Positions 9,138 to 16,773 of a stretch of 64,000 nucleotides of DNA are shown piece after piece (positions within the stretch are counted from its first letter, which is position 1; the number at the start of each line of letters is the position of its first letter). The DNA lies in assembly GCF_023158935.1 (NCBI RefSeq), contig NZ_CP096120.1:682001-746000 (forward strand). The letters run 5' to 3'. Position numbers and translations under genes: made by a program. This stretch comes from Acinetobacter portensis. Lineage in GTDB: Bacteria > Pseudomonadota > Gammaproteobacteria > Pseudomonadales > Moraxellaceae. The notes below the pieces were generated by a model. It was given only the letters and a program-made list of their open reading frames with translations. It made no database searches and was not told the DNA's origin.

Positions 9138-9293
9138 ATGGGGATTTTAAAAATGATGAATACAGTAATGAAAACTTTAAATACTTCAATGCCGCCTTTA
9201 CATATTGCAAAAGCGGTAGAGAAAATGGATCGCACAATTGAACGTGTACAAGAGAGTAAAACTTCTTTATTTAAAACAGACTATTTAGAATAA
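9138..9293 (+). CDS. Small hypothetical protein, 51 aa
   Basis: Begins MGILKMMNTVMKTLNTSMPP and continues as an amphipathic, charged helix (AKAVEKMDRTIERVQESK). AAGGA lies eight bases before the ATG. It stops seven bases short of the convergent YhiN-like gene. No family recognised; coding status rests on the ribosome site and protein-like composition. Confidence 0.6.
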   Translation: MGILKMMNTVMKTLNTSMPPLHIAKAVEKMDRTIERVQESKTSLFKTDYLE

Positions 9294-9300
9294 CGTTTAC

Positions 9301-10500
9301 TTAAACATATTCCGATGCGGCATGCGCAGAAGACCATGCCCATTGGAAGTTAAAACCACCTAAATGTCCTGTCACATCTAAAATTTCACCTACAAAATAC
9401 AAGCCTTTTTGTTTTTTACTTTCCATTGTTTTCGATGAAACTTCGGTTGTATCTACACCACCTAAAGTGACTTCTGCTGTTCTATAACCTTCAGTTCCTG
9501 ATGGTTTAACTTCAAAAGCATGTAAACGTGAAGCAATGTGCTCGAGTTTTTCATCGCTAATATTGGCAATAGATATTTCTGCTTGTTCCGCCCAAATAAG
9601 TTGCTGTAATTCTGCAACCACACTTTTTGGGAAGTATTCAGAAAGTAAAGTACGTAATAAAACTTTTGGCTGACTTTGTTTTTTTACTTTGAAGAAATCT
9701 TTTAAATCTACAGATGGTAAAAAGTCAATTTTAAAGCTTTGACCTGCATCCCAGTAATTTGAAAGTTGTAGTGAACTTGGACCACTTAAACCACGATGCG
9801 TGAATAATAAGGCTTCTGTAAAACTATTTAAGTCATTTGAAAGTGTTGCTTCTACCGCATTACCACTCAGGCGAGTTGTCACTTCTTTAAAACCATCTGT
9901 GAAAGTAAATGGAACAAGTCCTGCACGAGTAGGGTAAACATGGTGACCAAATTGTTTAGCAATTTCATAACCAATTGCAGAACCGCCTAAAGTTGGAATA
10001 GATAATCCACCAGAAGCAACCACAACAGATTCTGCTTGGAAATAACCAATATTGGTTGCAACCTGAAAACCTTGATCATCTATTGCATTTACAGCTTTCA
10101 CTTCGCAGTTTGTTTTTATATCGACTAAACCTGTTTTGTCACATTCTGCCAAGAGCATAGACAAAATTTCTTTTGCACCATTTTGGGTGAATAATTGCCC
10201 ATGTTTGCGTTCTTCATACTCAATACCATATTCGCAAACCATGCCAATAAAATCCCAATTGGTATATCGAGATAAAGCAGAAATAACAAAATGCGGATTA
10301 TGAGAAATGAAGTTAGATGGTTCTACATATAGATTGGTAAAGTTACATTTACCACCACCAGACATGAGAATTTTTTTACCTACTTTATTGGCTTTTTCAA
10401 CTACAACAACTTTACGCCCACGTTGAGCCGCCATATAAGCTGTCATTAAACCAGATGCACCTGCACCTAAAACTAAGACATCATACTGATTTGTAGACAT
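9301..10500 (-). CDS. YhiN/HI0933-family FAD-dependent oxidoreductase
   Basis: A 399-residue flavoprotein. The N-terminal Rossmann motif VLGAGASGLMTAYMAA, the acidic strand end VVVVEK, and the family mark KILMSGGGKCNFTN are clear. The C-terminus GLYFVGEILDVTGHLGGFNFQWAWSSAHAA is the second FAD-binding stretch of the HI0933/BaiN group. The substrate of the E. coli relative is not settled, so I give no reaction. The next gene upstream on the same strand ends 60 bases away with no terminator between, so the two may be co-transcribed. Confidence 0.92.
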   Translation of the reverse strand: MSTNQYDVLVLGAGASGLMTAYMAAQRGRKVVVVEKANKVGKKILMSGGGKCNFTNLYVEPSNFISHNPHFVISALSRYTNWDFIGMVCEYGIEYEERKHGQLFTQNGAKEILSMLLAECDKTGLVDIKTNCEVKAVNAIDDQGFQVATNIGYFQAESVVVASGGLSIPTLGGSAIGYEIAKQFGHHVYPTRAGLVPFTFTDGFKEVTTRLSGNAVEATLSNDLNSFTEALLFTHRGLSGPSSLQLSNYWDAGQSFKIDFLPSVDLKDFFKVKKQSQPKVLLRTLLSEYFPKSVVAELQQLIWAEQAEISIANISDEKLEHIASRLHAFEVKPSGTEGYRTAEVTLGGVDTTEVSSKTMESKKQKGLYFVGEILDVTGHLGGFNFQWAWSSAHAASEYV

Positions 10501-10560
10501 GACAAACTCACAGGAGATAAAAGCAGGGCATTATAGACAATTTTACGCTGACTTTCAGAC

Positions 10561-11430
10561 TTATTCTGATTTAAGTCGACCTTGTAAGCCACCTGTATGA
10601 ATTGCCAAAATTCTTGTAGATGGATCAATCCGCTTTCGTTGAATCATTTGCGAAAGTCCAAATAGCATTTTTGCGGTGTAAACTTGTTCTAATTCAATTC
10701 CAAGTTTTGCTTCAAAATTTTGCATAAACGCTAAAAGTTCAGGTGTGGTTTTGGCGTAACCACCACAACAAAATTCATCGGTAATTTGCCAATTATTCTT
10801 TTGAGTTTTTGTTTGAACTTCTTGTGTTAAAAAATTGCCTTTTAACGCAGAAAATCCAAGTATTTTTTGATGCTCTGAACTCGCTTCAATAATGCCTGTA
10901 ATCGTACCGCCTGTTCCTACAGCACAGCAAATTAAGTCAAAGTCGTGTTTGTTCGGTTTAGTTAAAATTTCCTTGCAGCCTTGAATCGCAAGATCATTGG
11001 TTCCACCTTCAGGAATAATATAATAATTCGGATATTGTTGTTTTAAGTTAGCTAAAAATTCAGATGAATCTTTTAAGCGATATTGTTCACGAGAAATGAA
11101 TTTTAGTTGCATGCCAAATTCTTGTGCGGTCTTTAACGTATGATTTAAAGATTTATTTGCGAGTTCTTCACCACGAATAATTCCAACACTTTTAAAATCA
11201 AACTGGTGTGCTGCAAATGCAGTTGCAGCAATGTGATTTGAAAATGCACCGCCAAAGGTTAATACACCTGAATAGCCTAAGTTTTTTGCTTCTATAAAGT
11301 TGTATTTGAGCTTAAAGAATTTATTGCCTGAAATTGCAGGATGAACTAAATCTAAACGTTTAATAGTTATAGAAACGCCGTGCATTGAAATGTGTTGTTC
11401 AGGGATATTTTCGGCAATTTCGTTAAACAT
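10561..11430 (-). CDS. PLP-dependent ACC deaminase / D-cysteine desulfhydrase family enzyme
   Basis: A 289-residue fold-type II pyridoxal-phosphate enzyme. RLDLVHPAISGNKFFKLKYN contains the lysine expected to bind PLP; TFGGAFSNHIAATA and GTGGTITG hold the substrate and cofactor-phosphate loops. This family covers 1-aminocyclopropane-1-carboxylate deaminase and D-cysteine desulfhydrase, and the sequence alone does not tell which. No ribosome site is obvious before the ATG. It probably shares a transcript with the YhiN-like gene. Confidence 0.88.
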   Translation of the reverse strand: MFNEIAENIPEQHISMHGVSITIKRLDLVHPAISGNKFFKLKYNFIEAKNLGYSGVLTFGGAFSNHIAATAFAAHQFDFKSVGIIRGEELANKSLNHTLKTAQEFGMQLKFISREQYRLKDSSEFLANLKQQYPNYYIIPEGGTNDLAIQGCKEILTKPNKHDFDLICCAVGTGGTITGIIEASSEHQKILGFSALKGNFLTQEVQTKTQKNNWQITDEFCCGGYAKTTPELLAFMQNFEAKLGIELEQVYTAKMLFGLSQMIQRKRIDPSTRILAIHTGGLQGRLKSE

Positions 11431-11589
11431 AAATTTTAAATATTTTAATGTATATAAGGCTAATTTTAACGATAAATAAAATGCTAGAGGAATCTATTTG
11501 TTTTAAAGAACTTAAATATAAAAATAAAATGTTTAAATTTTAAGCGCAAATGCTATGCTAAAAGTGAGAATAAGGAAGAGGGATTTGAT

Positions 11590-11772
11590 ATGAAATATAC
11601 AACCCTAGTTTTAATGACATTTGGCTTATTGAATATTGTGGCTTGTGATACGCAACAAACGACACAACAGCACAAAACAGAATCACGAACCATGATTATT
11701 GGTGGTGTTCCTGCACATGACAAAGACTATAAAGTTGATAAGTTAGAAAATACACAAGAAAAGCAGAAATAA
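11590..11772 (+). CDS. Small lipoprotein, 60 aa
   Basis: MKYTTLVLMTFGLLNIVAC is a lipoprotein signal with the lipobox IVAC, so the mature protein starts at Cys19 and has 42 residues. The mature part is hydrophilic and disordered-looking (DTQQTTQQHKTESRT). A good ribosome site (GGAAGAGGGA) lies upstream. Aspartate after the cysteine would keep it in the inner membrane under the enteric +2 rule, though that rule may not hold here. Function unknown. Confidence 0.8.
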   Translation: MKYTTLVLMTFGLLNIVACDTQQTTQQHKTESRTMIIGGVPAHDKDYKVDKLENTQEKQK

Positions 11773-11860
11773 CCTTATGCACTTGTTAAATTTTTAAAGC
11801 AAATTTCTACGTGAAAGCGTAAACTTGCACAAATTTTTGCACATATTTCCAAGGTGTTTT

Positions 11861-12484
11861 GTGGAATCATTCTTAATTCTATGCTCGATTGCTTTTGCCC
11901 TAGTGTTAGGTGCGGTGAGTCCTGGTCCTGCATTTATTTATGTCGCAAAAAATTCAATTGCTGTTTCACGTAAACATGGTTTATTCACGGCTTTAGGTAC
12001 AGGTACGGGCGCAGCATTATTTGGTTTATTGGCTGTATTAGGTTTACAAGCTATTTTATTGGCTGTGCCATCTGCATATTTAATTTTAAAAATATGTGGT
12101 GGTATATATTTGCTTTGGCTTGCTTATAAAATTATTCGCCATGCGAAAGAACCTATTAGTATGAATAATGATCCTGCTACAAGAATGTCATTTTCACAAG
12201 CGTATAGATCGGGTTTAGTGGTTCAATTAAGTAATCCTAAAATTGCAATTATTTTAGCCAGTGTATTTACTGCATTGTTACCAAAAGAAATTCCAACATA
12301 TTACTATTTTGTTTTACCTATTCTTTGCTTCTTTATTGACGCAGGTTGGTATTCGCTTGTTGCTATGGCACTTTCGGCAGAAAAACCACGTAAAGTCTAT
12401 TTAAAATTTAAGAAAATATTTGACCGTATTGCAGGTGGAGTCATGACAATTTTAGGTATAAAGCTGATTTTTGGTATGAAGTAA
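11861..12484 (+). CDS. LysE/RhtB-family amino-acid exporter
   Basis: Inner-membrane exporter of about 207 residues with six predicted helices. The N-terminal LGAVSPGPAFIYVAKNS carries the family PGP signature, and VVQLSNPKIAII is the second conserved loop. I chose the GTG at 11861, preceded by AAGGTG four bases upstream, over a TTG at 11825 that would add an unusual charged leader. The substrate cannot be read from sequence; relatives export homoserine, threonine, lysine or leucine. Confidence 0.9.
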   Translation: MESFLILCSIAFALVLGAVSPGPAFIYVAKNSIAVSRKHGLFTALGTGTGAALFGLLAVLGLQAILLAVPSAYLILKICGGIYLLWLAYKIIRHAKEPISMNNDPATRMSFSQAYRSGLVVQLSNPKIAIILASVFTALLPKEIPTYYYFVLPILCFFIDAGWYSLVAMALSAEKPRKVYLKFKKIFDRIAGGVMTILGIKLIFGMK

Positions 12485-12523
12485 AATTGTGACTTAGTAC
12501 ACAAAATAAACAATATAAAAAAG

Positions 12524-12567
12524 TTTGTCCTTTAAACTACGCAAAAATTGTAGCCTTAAAGGACAAA
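12524..12567 (+). promoter_or_regulatory. Hairpin enclosing the ribosome binding site of the CsgG-family operon
   Basis: TTTGTCCTTTAA at 12524-12535 pairs perfectly with TTAAAGGACAAA at 12556-12567; an inner CTAC/GTAG extends the stem. The right arm contains the AAAGGA that serves the ATG at 12572. No T run follows, so this is not an intrinsic terminator. Folding of the mRNA leader would hide the ribosome site, as in an RNA thermometer or a ligand-controlled leader. A possible -10 (TATAAA, 12514-12519) would start the message at about the left arm. A protein operator of the same shape is the alternative. Confidence 0.55.
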
Positions 12568-12571
12568 TAAG

Positions 12572-13246
12572 ATGATTCAAAAAACATTACTTTTAACCGC
12601 TTTAGGTTGTCTATCTCTTACAGCATGTTCAACGGTTGAAACTTCAAAAACAATTCAAGCACCGCAGGTAACATCGGCAACTACTGCTGCACGTTATACG
12701 GGCGTTAAAACACCTGTTTCTATTGGTAAATTCGACAACCGTTCAAGTTATATGCGCGGTATTTTTTCAGACAATGTTGACCGTTTAGGTGGTCAAGCAA
12801 AAACAATTTTAGAAACACATTTACAGCAAACAGGTTATTTCTCTGTTTTAAACCGAGACAATTTATCTGAATTACAACAAGAAGCAGGTTATTCAAAATC
12901 TAATCAAGCCATTAAAGGCGCACGCTATGTATTAACAGGTGATGTTTCTGAATTTGGTCGTAAAGAAGTTGGTGATCATCAGTTATTTGGTATTTTAGGT
13001 CGTGGAAAAACACAAATTGCCTATGCAAAAGTGAACTTAAATGTGGTGGATGTACGCACTGCTGAAATTATTCATTCTGTACAAGGTGCAGGCGAATATG
13101 CGCTGAGCGAACGTGAGATTTTAGGCTTTGGCTCAAACGCATCTTACGATTCTACTTTAAACGGTAAAGTGCTCGATTTAGCGGTACGTGAAGCCGTAAA
13201 TAATCTTGTTTTAGATGTTCAATCGGGCAAATGGTCTACTCGCTAA
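12572..13246 (+). CDS. CsgG/HfaB-family lipoprotein
   Basis: A 224-residue envelope protein with a lipoprotein signal (LLLTALGCLSLTACS, lipobox LTAC, Cys19). The body matches the CsgG fold: VSIGKFDNRSSY, TGYFSVLNRDNLSELQQE, RYVLTGDVSEFGRK and a C-terminal AVREAVNNLVLDVQSG. CsgG itself is an outer-membrane pore for curli subunits, but this protein is shorter (E. coli CsgG has 277 residues) and no csgA, B, E or F gene is present. It heads a three-gene operon with DUF4810 and DUF799 proteins, an arrangement also known in Neisseria around GNA1162. Confidence 0.9.
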   Translation: MIQKTLLLTALGCLSLTACSTVETSKTIQAPQVTSATTAARYTGVKTPVSIGKFDNRSSYMRGIFSDNVDRLGGQAKTILETHLQQTGYFSVLNRDNLSELQQEAGYSKSNQAIKGARYVLTGDVSEFGRKEVGDHQLFGILGRGKTQIAYAKVNLNVVDVRTAEIIHSVQGAGEYALSEREILGFGSNASYDSTLNGKVLDLAVREAVNNLVLDVQSGKWSTR

Positions 13247-13259
13247 TAGGTTTTAACTG

Positions 13260-13634
13260 ATGAAAAAAACAGTTTTAGCTCTTATTGCACTTAGCCTTGT
13301 TTTGGTTGGATGTGGCGGTGGAGCAACATCTTTGTATCGTTGGGGGGAATTTCCTCAACAAACTTATAATTATATGAGTGAAAGATCGAAAGTATCGCCT
13401 TTAGAGCAAATTACACGTCTTGAAAAAGATATTGAAAAATCTAAGGCAGAAAATAGAGCAGTGCCACCTGGTTTATATGGTCATTTGGGATTATTGAATT
13501 TAGATATTCAAAATTCACAACGTGCTGCAATGTATTTTCAGCTCGAAAAACAGGTTTATCCTGAATCTACCGTGTTAATGAACCGTTTGCTACAACGTAT
13601 GGGTGCTACAAACTCAAGTGGAGTGAAAAAATGA
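13260..13634 (+). CDS. DUF4810 lipoprotein
   Basis: A 124-residue lipoprotein: MKKTVLALIALSLVLVGC has lipobox LVGC. The mature region SLYRWGEFPQQTYNYM is the start of DUF4810, and the rest is two or three helices with a TPR-like feel (GLYGHLGLLNLDIQNSQRAAMYFQLEKQ). It begins 13 bases after the CsgG-family gene and its last four bases overlap the next gene (ATGA), so translation of the two is probably coupled. Confidence 0.88.
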   Translation: MKKTVLALIALSLVLVGCGGGATSLYRWGEFPQQTYNYMSERSKVSPLEQITRLEKDIEKSKAENRAVPPGLYGHLGLLNLDIQNSQRAAMYFQLEKQVYPESTVLMNRLLQRMGATNSSGVKK

Positions 13635-14272
13635 ACAAGTTCAGTTTTTTCACAGCTATTGCTTTAAGTTTCACTTTATTTTCTAGCTATGCTGTAGCAG
13701 ATCAGGTGGTGGATAGATCGGTTTATATGGCGAATGTACCTGCTTCAATTTTGGTATTGCCACCTGTAAATGAATCGCCTGATACACGTGCAACCAATAG
13801 TTTTTGGTCTACGGTAACGCCTCCACTTGCAGAAGCAGGCTATTATGTTTTTCCTGTGACTGTTGTAGACACCATGCTGAAAGAAAATGGTGTGACCAAT
13901 GGTTTTGATGCACAAAATATTCCTTTAAATAAGCTTAAAGAAATTTTTGGTGCAGATGCTGCTTTGTATTTGAAAGTGAAAAAGTATGGTTCTAAGTATC
14001 AAATTATTGATACTACGGCAGAAGTTGAAGTAGAAGCCAAGCTTGTGAGTTTAAATACAGGTACAGTGCTTTGGCAGGGTAAAGAAAGTAGTGAACGCAG
14101 TAATGATTCTGATACGTTAACGGGTTTACTTGTAACTGCTTTGATTGAGCAAATTTCGAATCAGGTGGGGGATGCAGGTTACGATGTGTCTAAGTCTGTA
14201 AGTTCAAAATTATTTCGAGTAGATGAGCGGAATAAAGGTTTGATGTATGGACCGAGGTCTGTAAGACATTAA
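13631..14272 (+). CDS. DUF799 (GNA1162-like) periplasmic protein
   Basis: A 213-residue member of the DUF799 family: NVPASILVLPPVNESPDTRA, SFWSTVTPPLAEAGYYVFPV and ALYLKVKKYGSKYQ are typical, with the TolB-N-like fold known for Neisseria GNA1162. The N-terminus MNKFSFFTAIALSFTLFSSY ends in AVADQ and looks like an ordinary signal peptide without a lipobox cysteine, whereas the meningococcal protein is a lipoprotein. Last gene of the operon; a strong terminator follows. Confidence 0.88.
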   Translation: MNKFSFFTAIALSFTLFSSYAVADQVVDRSVYMANVPASILVLPPVNESPDTRATNSFWSTVTPPLAEAGYYVFPVTVVDTMLKENGVTNGFDAQNIPLNKLKEIFGADAALYLKVKKYGSKYQIIDTTAEVEVEAKLVSLNTGTVLWQGKESSERSNDSDTLTGLLVTALIEQISNQVGDAGYDVSKSVSSKLFRVDERNKGLMYGPRSVRH

Positions 14273-14275
14273 AAG

Positions 14276-14305
14276 AAAAATCCCCTAAAAATAGGGGATT
14301 TTTTA
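14276..14305 (+). terminator. Intrinsic terminator after the CsgG-family operon
   Basis: AAATCCCCTA, short A loop, TAGGGGATTTTTT, starting a few bases after the DUF799 stop. Confidence 0.9.
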
Positions 14306-14469
14306 TGGGTGAAGCTTACGTTATTTTCGTAAGATGAAAGTAATAGGAATTTTTGTTTATTAGGAGGGAGATGCTTATTGCAATTTATTACCTTACCCTT
14401 GCACAGCAGTCCTGCTTATCTCCTAAAAGGAGAGAATATCTCGAAATTAATTTAATAGAGCATTATTAT

Positions 14470-15282
14470 TTACGTCCGATAAATTTTGATTTCTCTTTCA
14501 CGGGCATGTGTAATTTTTGGATCTTTAATATTATATTGTGCTGAACCGCTATCAGGATTGCTTAGAGTAATTAATCCCATTTTCTCCATATTGGATATAT
14601 AACTTTGAGCAGTTGAATGCTGAAGTTGATTTTTCTCTTTCAGTTGTTTGGCATTAAAAGTGTTTGTATCTAATTTCAGCAGTAAATCAATATATGAAAA
14701 AACATCCATAGAGTTAGATCGAGCATTTGTTTTTCTTGGATAATACTCAAAATAATTAAAATTTTTTACAAATCTACTTAAAGCAAAGCCTATCGATGAT
14801 TTTTCAATTTTGGTACTAAGAGAATCTTTATCATATTGTATTCTTAATAAATTAGAGAAGATATGCCAAAGATCACGAGGAGTAGAGTTTGCAAGTTTTA
14901 GAATTGCATTAAGATCATCTTGAGTTACATCACTAGCAAAAAGATCTTTATAATTAATTACTTTATTTTTAGAAAATACTTTTAACCGATTGTTCAAAAC
15001 ACTTTCTAAGTCTGAATTTGACCAGTGAATGATATTGCAGCTATGTTTTTGAGTTCGAACATATTGTTTTATAAAATTAAATGGTGTTGTCCAACTCGTA
15101 AAAATTATTTGTAATTTAGGTGTTAGTAGTAATTTTTCGTCAGTTAAAATCAATTTAGTATAATTTGCAATTAACTCAGCGTCATTTTCAAACCGTTGAT
15201 CTTCATCGATTCGGTCAATTAGAACGATTACTTTAGTAAACTTTAATTTCTCGACTATTTTTAAAATTCTTTCAATTAAGAA
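14470..15282 (-). pseudogene. 3' part of IS-interrupted P-loop ATPase gene
   Basis: C-terminal half of a 499-codon gene split by the IS at 15283-16014. Read through the junction it continues ...YFLIERILKIVEKLKF and then KVIVLIDRIDED, a Walker B strand; the segment LTPKLQIIFTSW resembles a sensor strand. The C-terminal 75 residues (LKEKNQLQHSTAQSYISNMEKM, LITLSNPDSG) form a winged helix. An in-frame ATG at 15153 could start a fragment of 227 residues, but this would lack the nucleotide-binding loop. No terminator is evident downstream. Confidence 0.85.
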
Positions 15283-16014
15283 GGCTCTAGACTAGCAGAA
15301 TAGATATGTTAGTCTAGAATCATGATAGAAAACAGTAAATTAAGTCACTATAAGATTAAAAAAATTATTCAGTGCTTTTGCATTGATATTCCTGCTTCTA
15401 AAACAGCCTTATTGCTTAACTTGAACCGTAATACCATCAACTATTGGTACATGCTTTTTAGAGAAGCAATCTACGATCATCAAACAGATTTAAGAGCAAA
15501 GTTTGTAGGTTCTATTGAAGTTGATGAGAGCTATTTTGGAGCAAAAAGACAACGTGGTTTTCATGGGAAATTGAAGCGAGGTCGAGGTACTTTAAAACAA
15601 CCTGTATTTGGAATATTTGAAAGGAATGGTCGAGTTTATACAGAAATAGTCCCTGATTGTAAAAAGACTACATTACAACAAGTTATCTTAGGTAAAGTTG
15701 CACTTGAAAGTGTAATTTATAGTGATGGTTGGCGTGGATACAATGGTTTGGTAGATGTTGGTTACTCAAAGCATTTTAGAGTAAATCATGGAGCGAATGA
15801 ATTTGCCAGAGGACAATGTCATATAAATGGAATAGAATCATTCTGGAGCTTTTGTAAAAGAAGGCTAGCAAAGTTCAACGGTATATCAAAAGAGTATTTT
15901 GATTATCATCTTAAAGAAACAGAATGGCGTTGGATGAGGGAGCCTAATGAGCTAGCAACAGAGTTGTGGGACCTCATTAGGTAAAACTAAGTGCAAATCT
16001 GCTAGTCTAGAGCC
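15283..16014 (+). mobile_element. IS1595-family insertion sequence (IS1016-like), 732 bp
   Basis: The ends are perfect 17-bp inverted repeats, GGCTCTAGACTAGCAGA at 15283 and its complement ending at 16014. The element is flanked by a direct repeat TTAAGAA (15276-15282 and 16015-16021). IS1595 members usually give 8-bp duplications; 7 are visible here. Its single gene is intact. Removing 739 bp restores the host gene frame, so the insertion is recent enough that the target has not decayed. Confidence 0.93.
15322..15984 (+). CDS. IS1595-family (ISXO2-like) transposase
   Basis: A 220-residue transposase. An N-terminal helix-turn-helix (ASKTALLLNLNRNTINYWY) precedes the ISXO2-like catalytic domain: VDESYFGAKRQRG, VIYSDGWRGY and CHINGIESFWSFCKRRL give the two aspartates and the N/E pair of this family's DDE-type site. 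The length fits the IS1016 subgroup. It is intact and lies on the strand opposite to the gene it interrupts. Confidence 0.94.
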   Translation: MIENSKLSHYKIKKIIQCFCIDIPASKTALLLNLNRNTINYWYMLFREAIYDHQTDLRAKFVGSIEVDESYFGAKRQRGFHGKLKRGRGTLKQPVFGIFERNGRVYTEIVPDCKKTTLQQVILGKVALESVIYSDGWRGYNGLVDVGYSKHFRVNHGANEFARGQCHINGIESFWSFCKRRLAKFNGISKEYFDYHLKETEWRWMREPNELATELWDLIR

Positions 16015-16708
16015 TTAAGAAATAGGAAATATCTTGATTTAAAAAAGTTTCTTCAAAATTAATGTCTAGTTCAGGGAAGTATTCTTTAATCTTCACATTT
16101 TCTGTAATTGGCGGAAGTCCTGAGAAATGTTTAGATAGAAAATCATCAACAAGTGTATTTGCAGCAGTAGCGCTGTAATTGAAAATATCTCTAATAATTT
16201 TCTCAAATCTTTTATAAGTTAGTTTATACCACGGAACCTGTATAGCTTTAATTTGATCTCTTAGATAGGCTTTTGAAACTTGTGGTACGAAGTTCTGAAG
16301 TAAGTAGCTAAGGAGTATTTTTTCTTCTTGATCAAGCTTGTTTATGCGTTTTTTTTCGTTGGCAAGTGATGAAAATAGCTCTAGTGAAATTTTTGAAATT
16401 AAAAAATGATAAAAATCTTTTGATTCAAAATTTAACGGTAAATCAGAAAAATCTGTAATTGAAACAGAAATTATCTCTTTTCTTTCAGTTTTCGACTCTA
16501 AGTTTTTAATGAGGGCAGTTTTTCCCGCACCACGATCACCTAGAATTATCAAAGAGTTGTCTGAGGAGAAATTAGATAAGATACTTTCATAATCATTTAT
16601 AGGTGTAAATATATCAACAGATTGTTTTAACTCATTTTCTGTAGTAAAAAACGCAAATGGATTATTTTCTAAATTTAGATTTTTTAAAAATTCGTTGAAA
16701 GTCGTCAT
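16015..16708 (-). pseudogene. 5' part of IS-interrupted P-loop ATPase gene
   Basis: Encodes residues 1-231 of the split ATPase. ILGDRGAGKTALI at 55-67 is a Walker A loop. The N-terminal NLENNPFAFFTTENE and FTPINDYESIL resemble the entry of AAA-like ATPases that sit in accessory genes. After the junction two to three IS-derived residues are added before a stop at 16007. Combined with the 3' part the ancestral protein is ATPase plus winged helix, possibly of the Sll1717-like P-loop group; that family call is a guess. The gene lies alone between the CsgG-family operon and metG. Confidence 0.85.
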
Positions 16709-16726
16709 AAGTTTTATTTTTTGATT

Positions 16727-16756
16727 AAATGAATAAGCCCTGAAGTTATCAGGGCC
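16727..16756 (-). terminator. Probable terminator of metG
   Basis: On the minus strand GCCCTGA, loop TAACT, TCAGGGC, followed by TTATTCATTT. The stem is good but the U tract is broken. Confidence 0.55.
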
Positions 16757-16773
16757 TAATGTTCATTTTAGAA

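Noticed and set aside
12572..14272. Curli secretion locus
   Set aside because: Only a CsgG-like protein is present; csgA, csgB, csgE and csgF are absent and the two partner families are not curli components.
14353..14544. Plus-strand frame of up to 63 codons with AGGAGGGAG before an ATG at 14371
   Set aside because: The ribosome site is only a few bases from the ATG, the frame runs into the end of the ATPase gene on the other strand, and the product looks random.
14470..15153. C-terminal ATPase fragment as an intact 227-residue gene
   Set aside because: The frame is continuous with the fragment upstream of the IS once the insertion is removed, and its Walker A part lies there.
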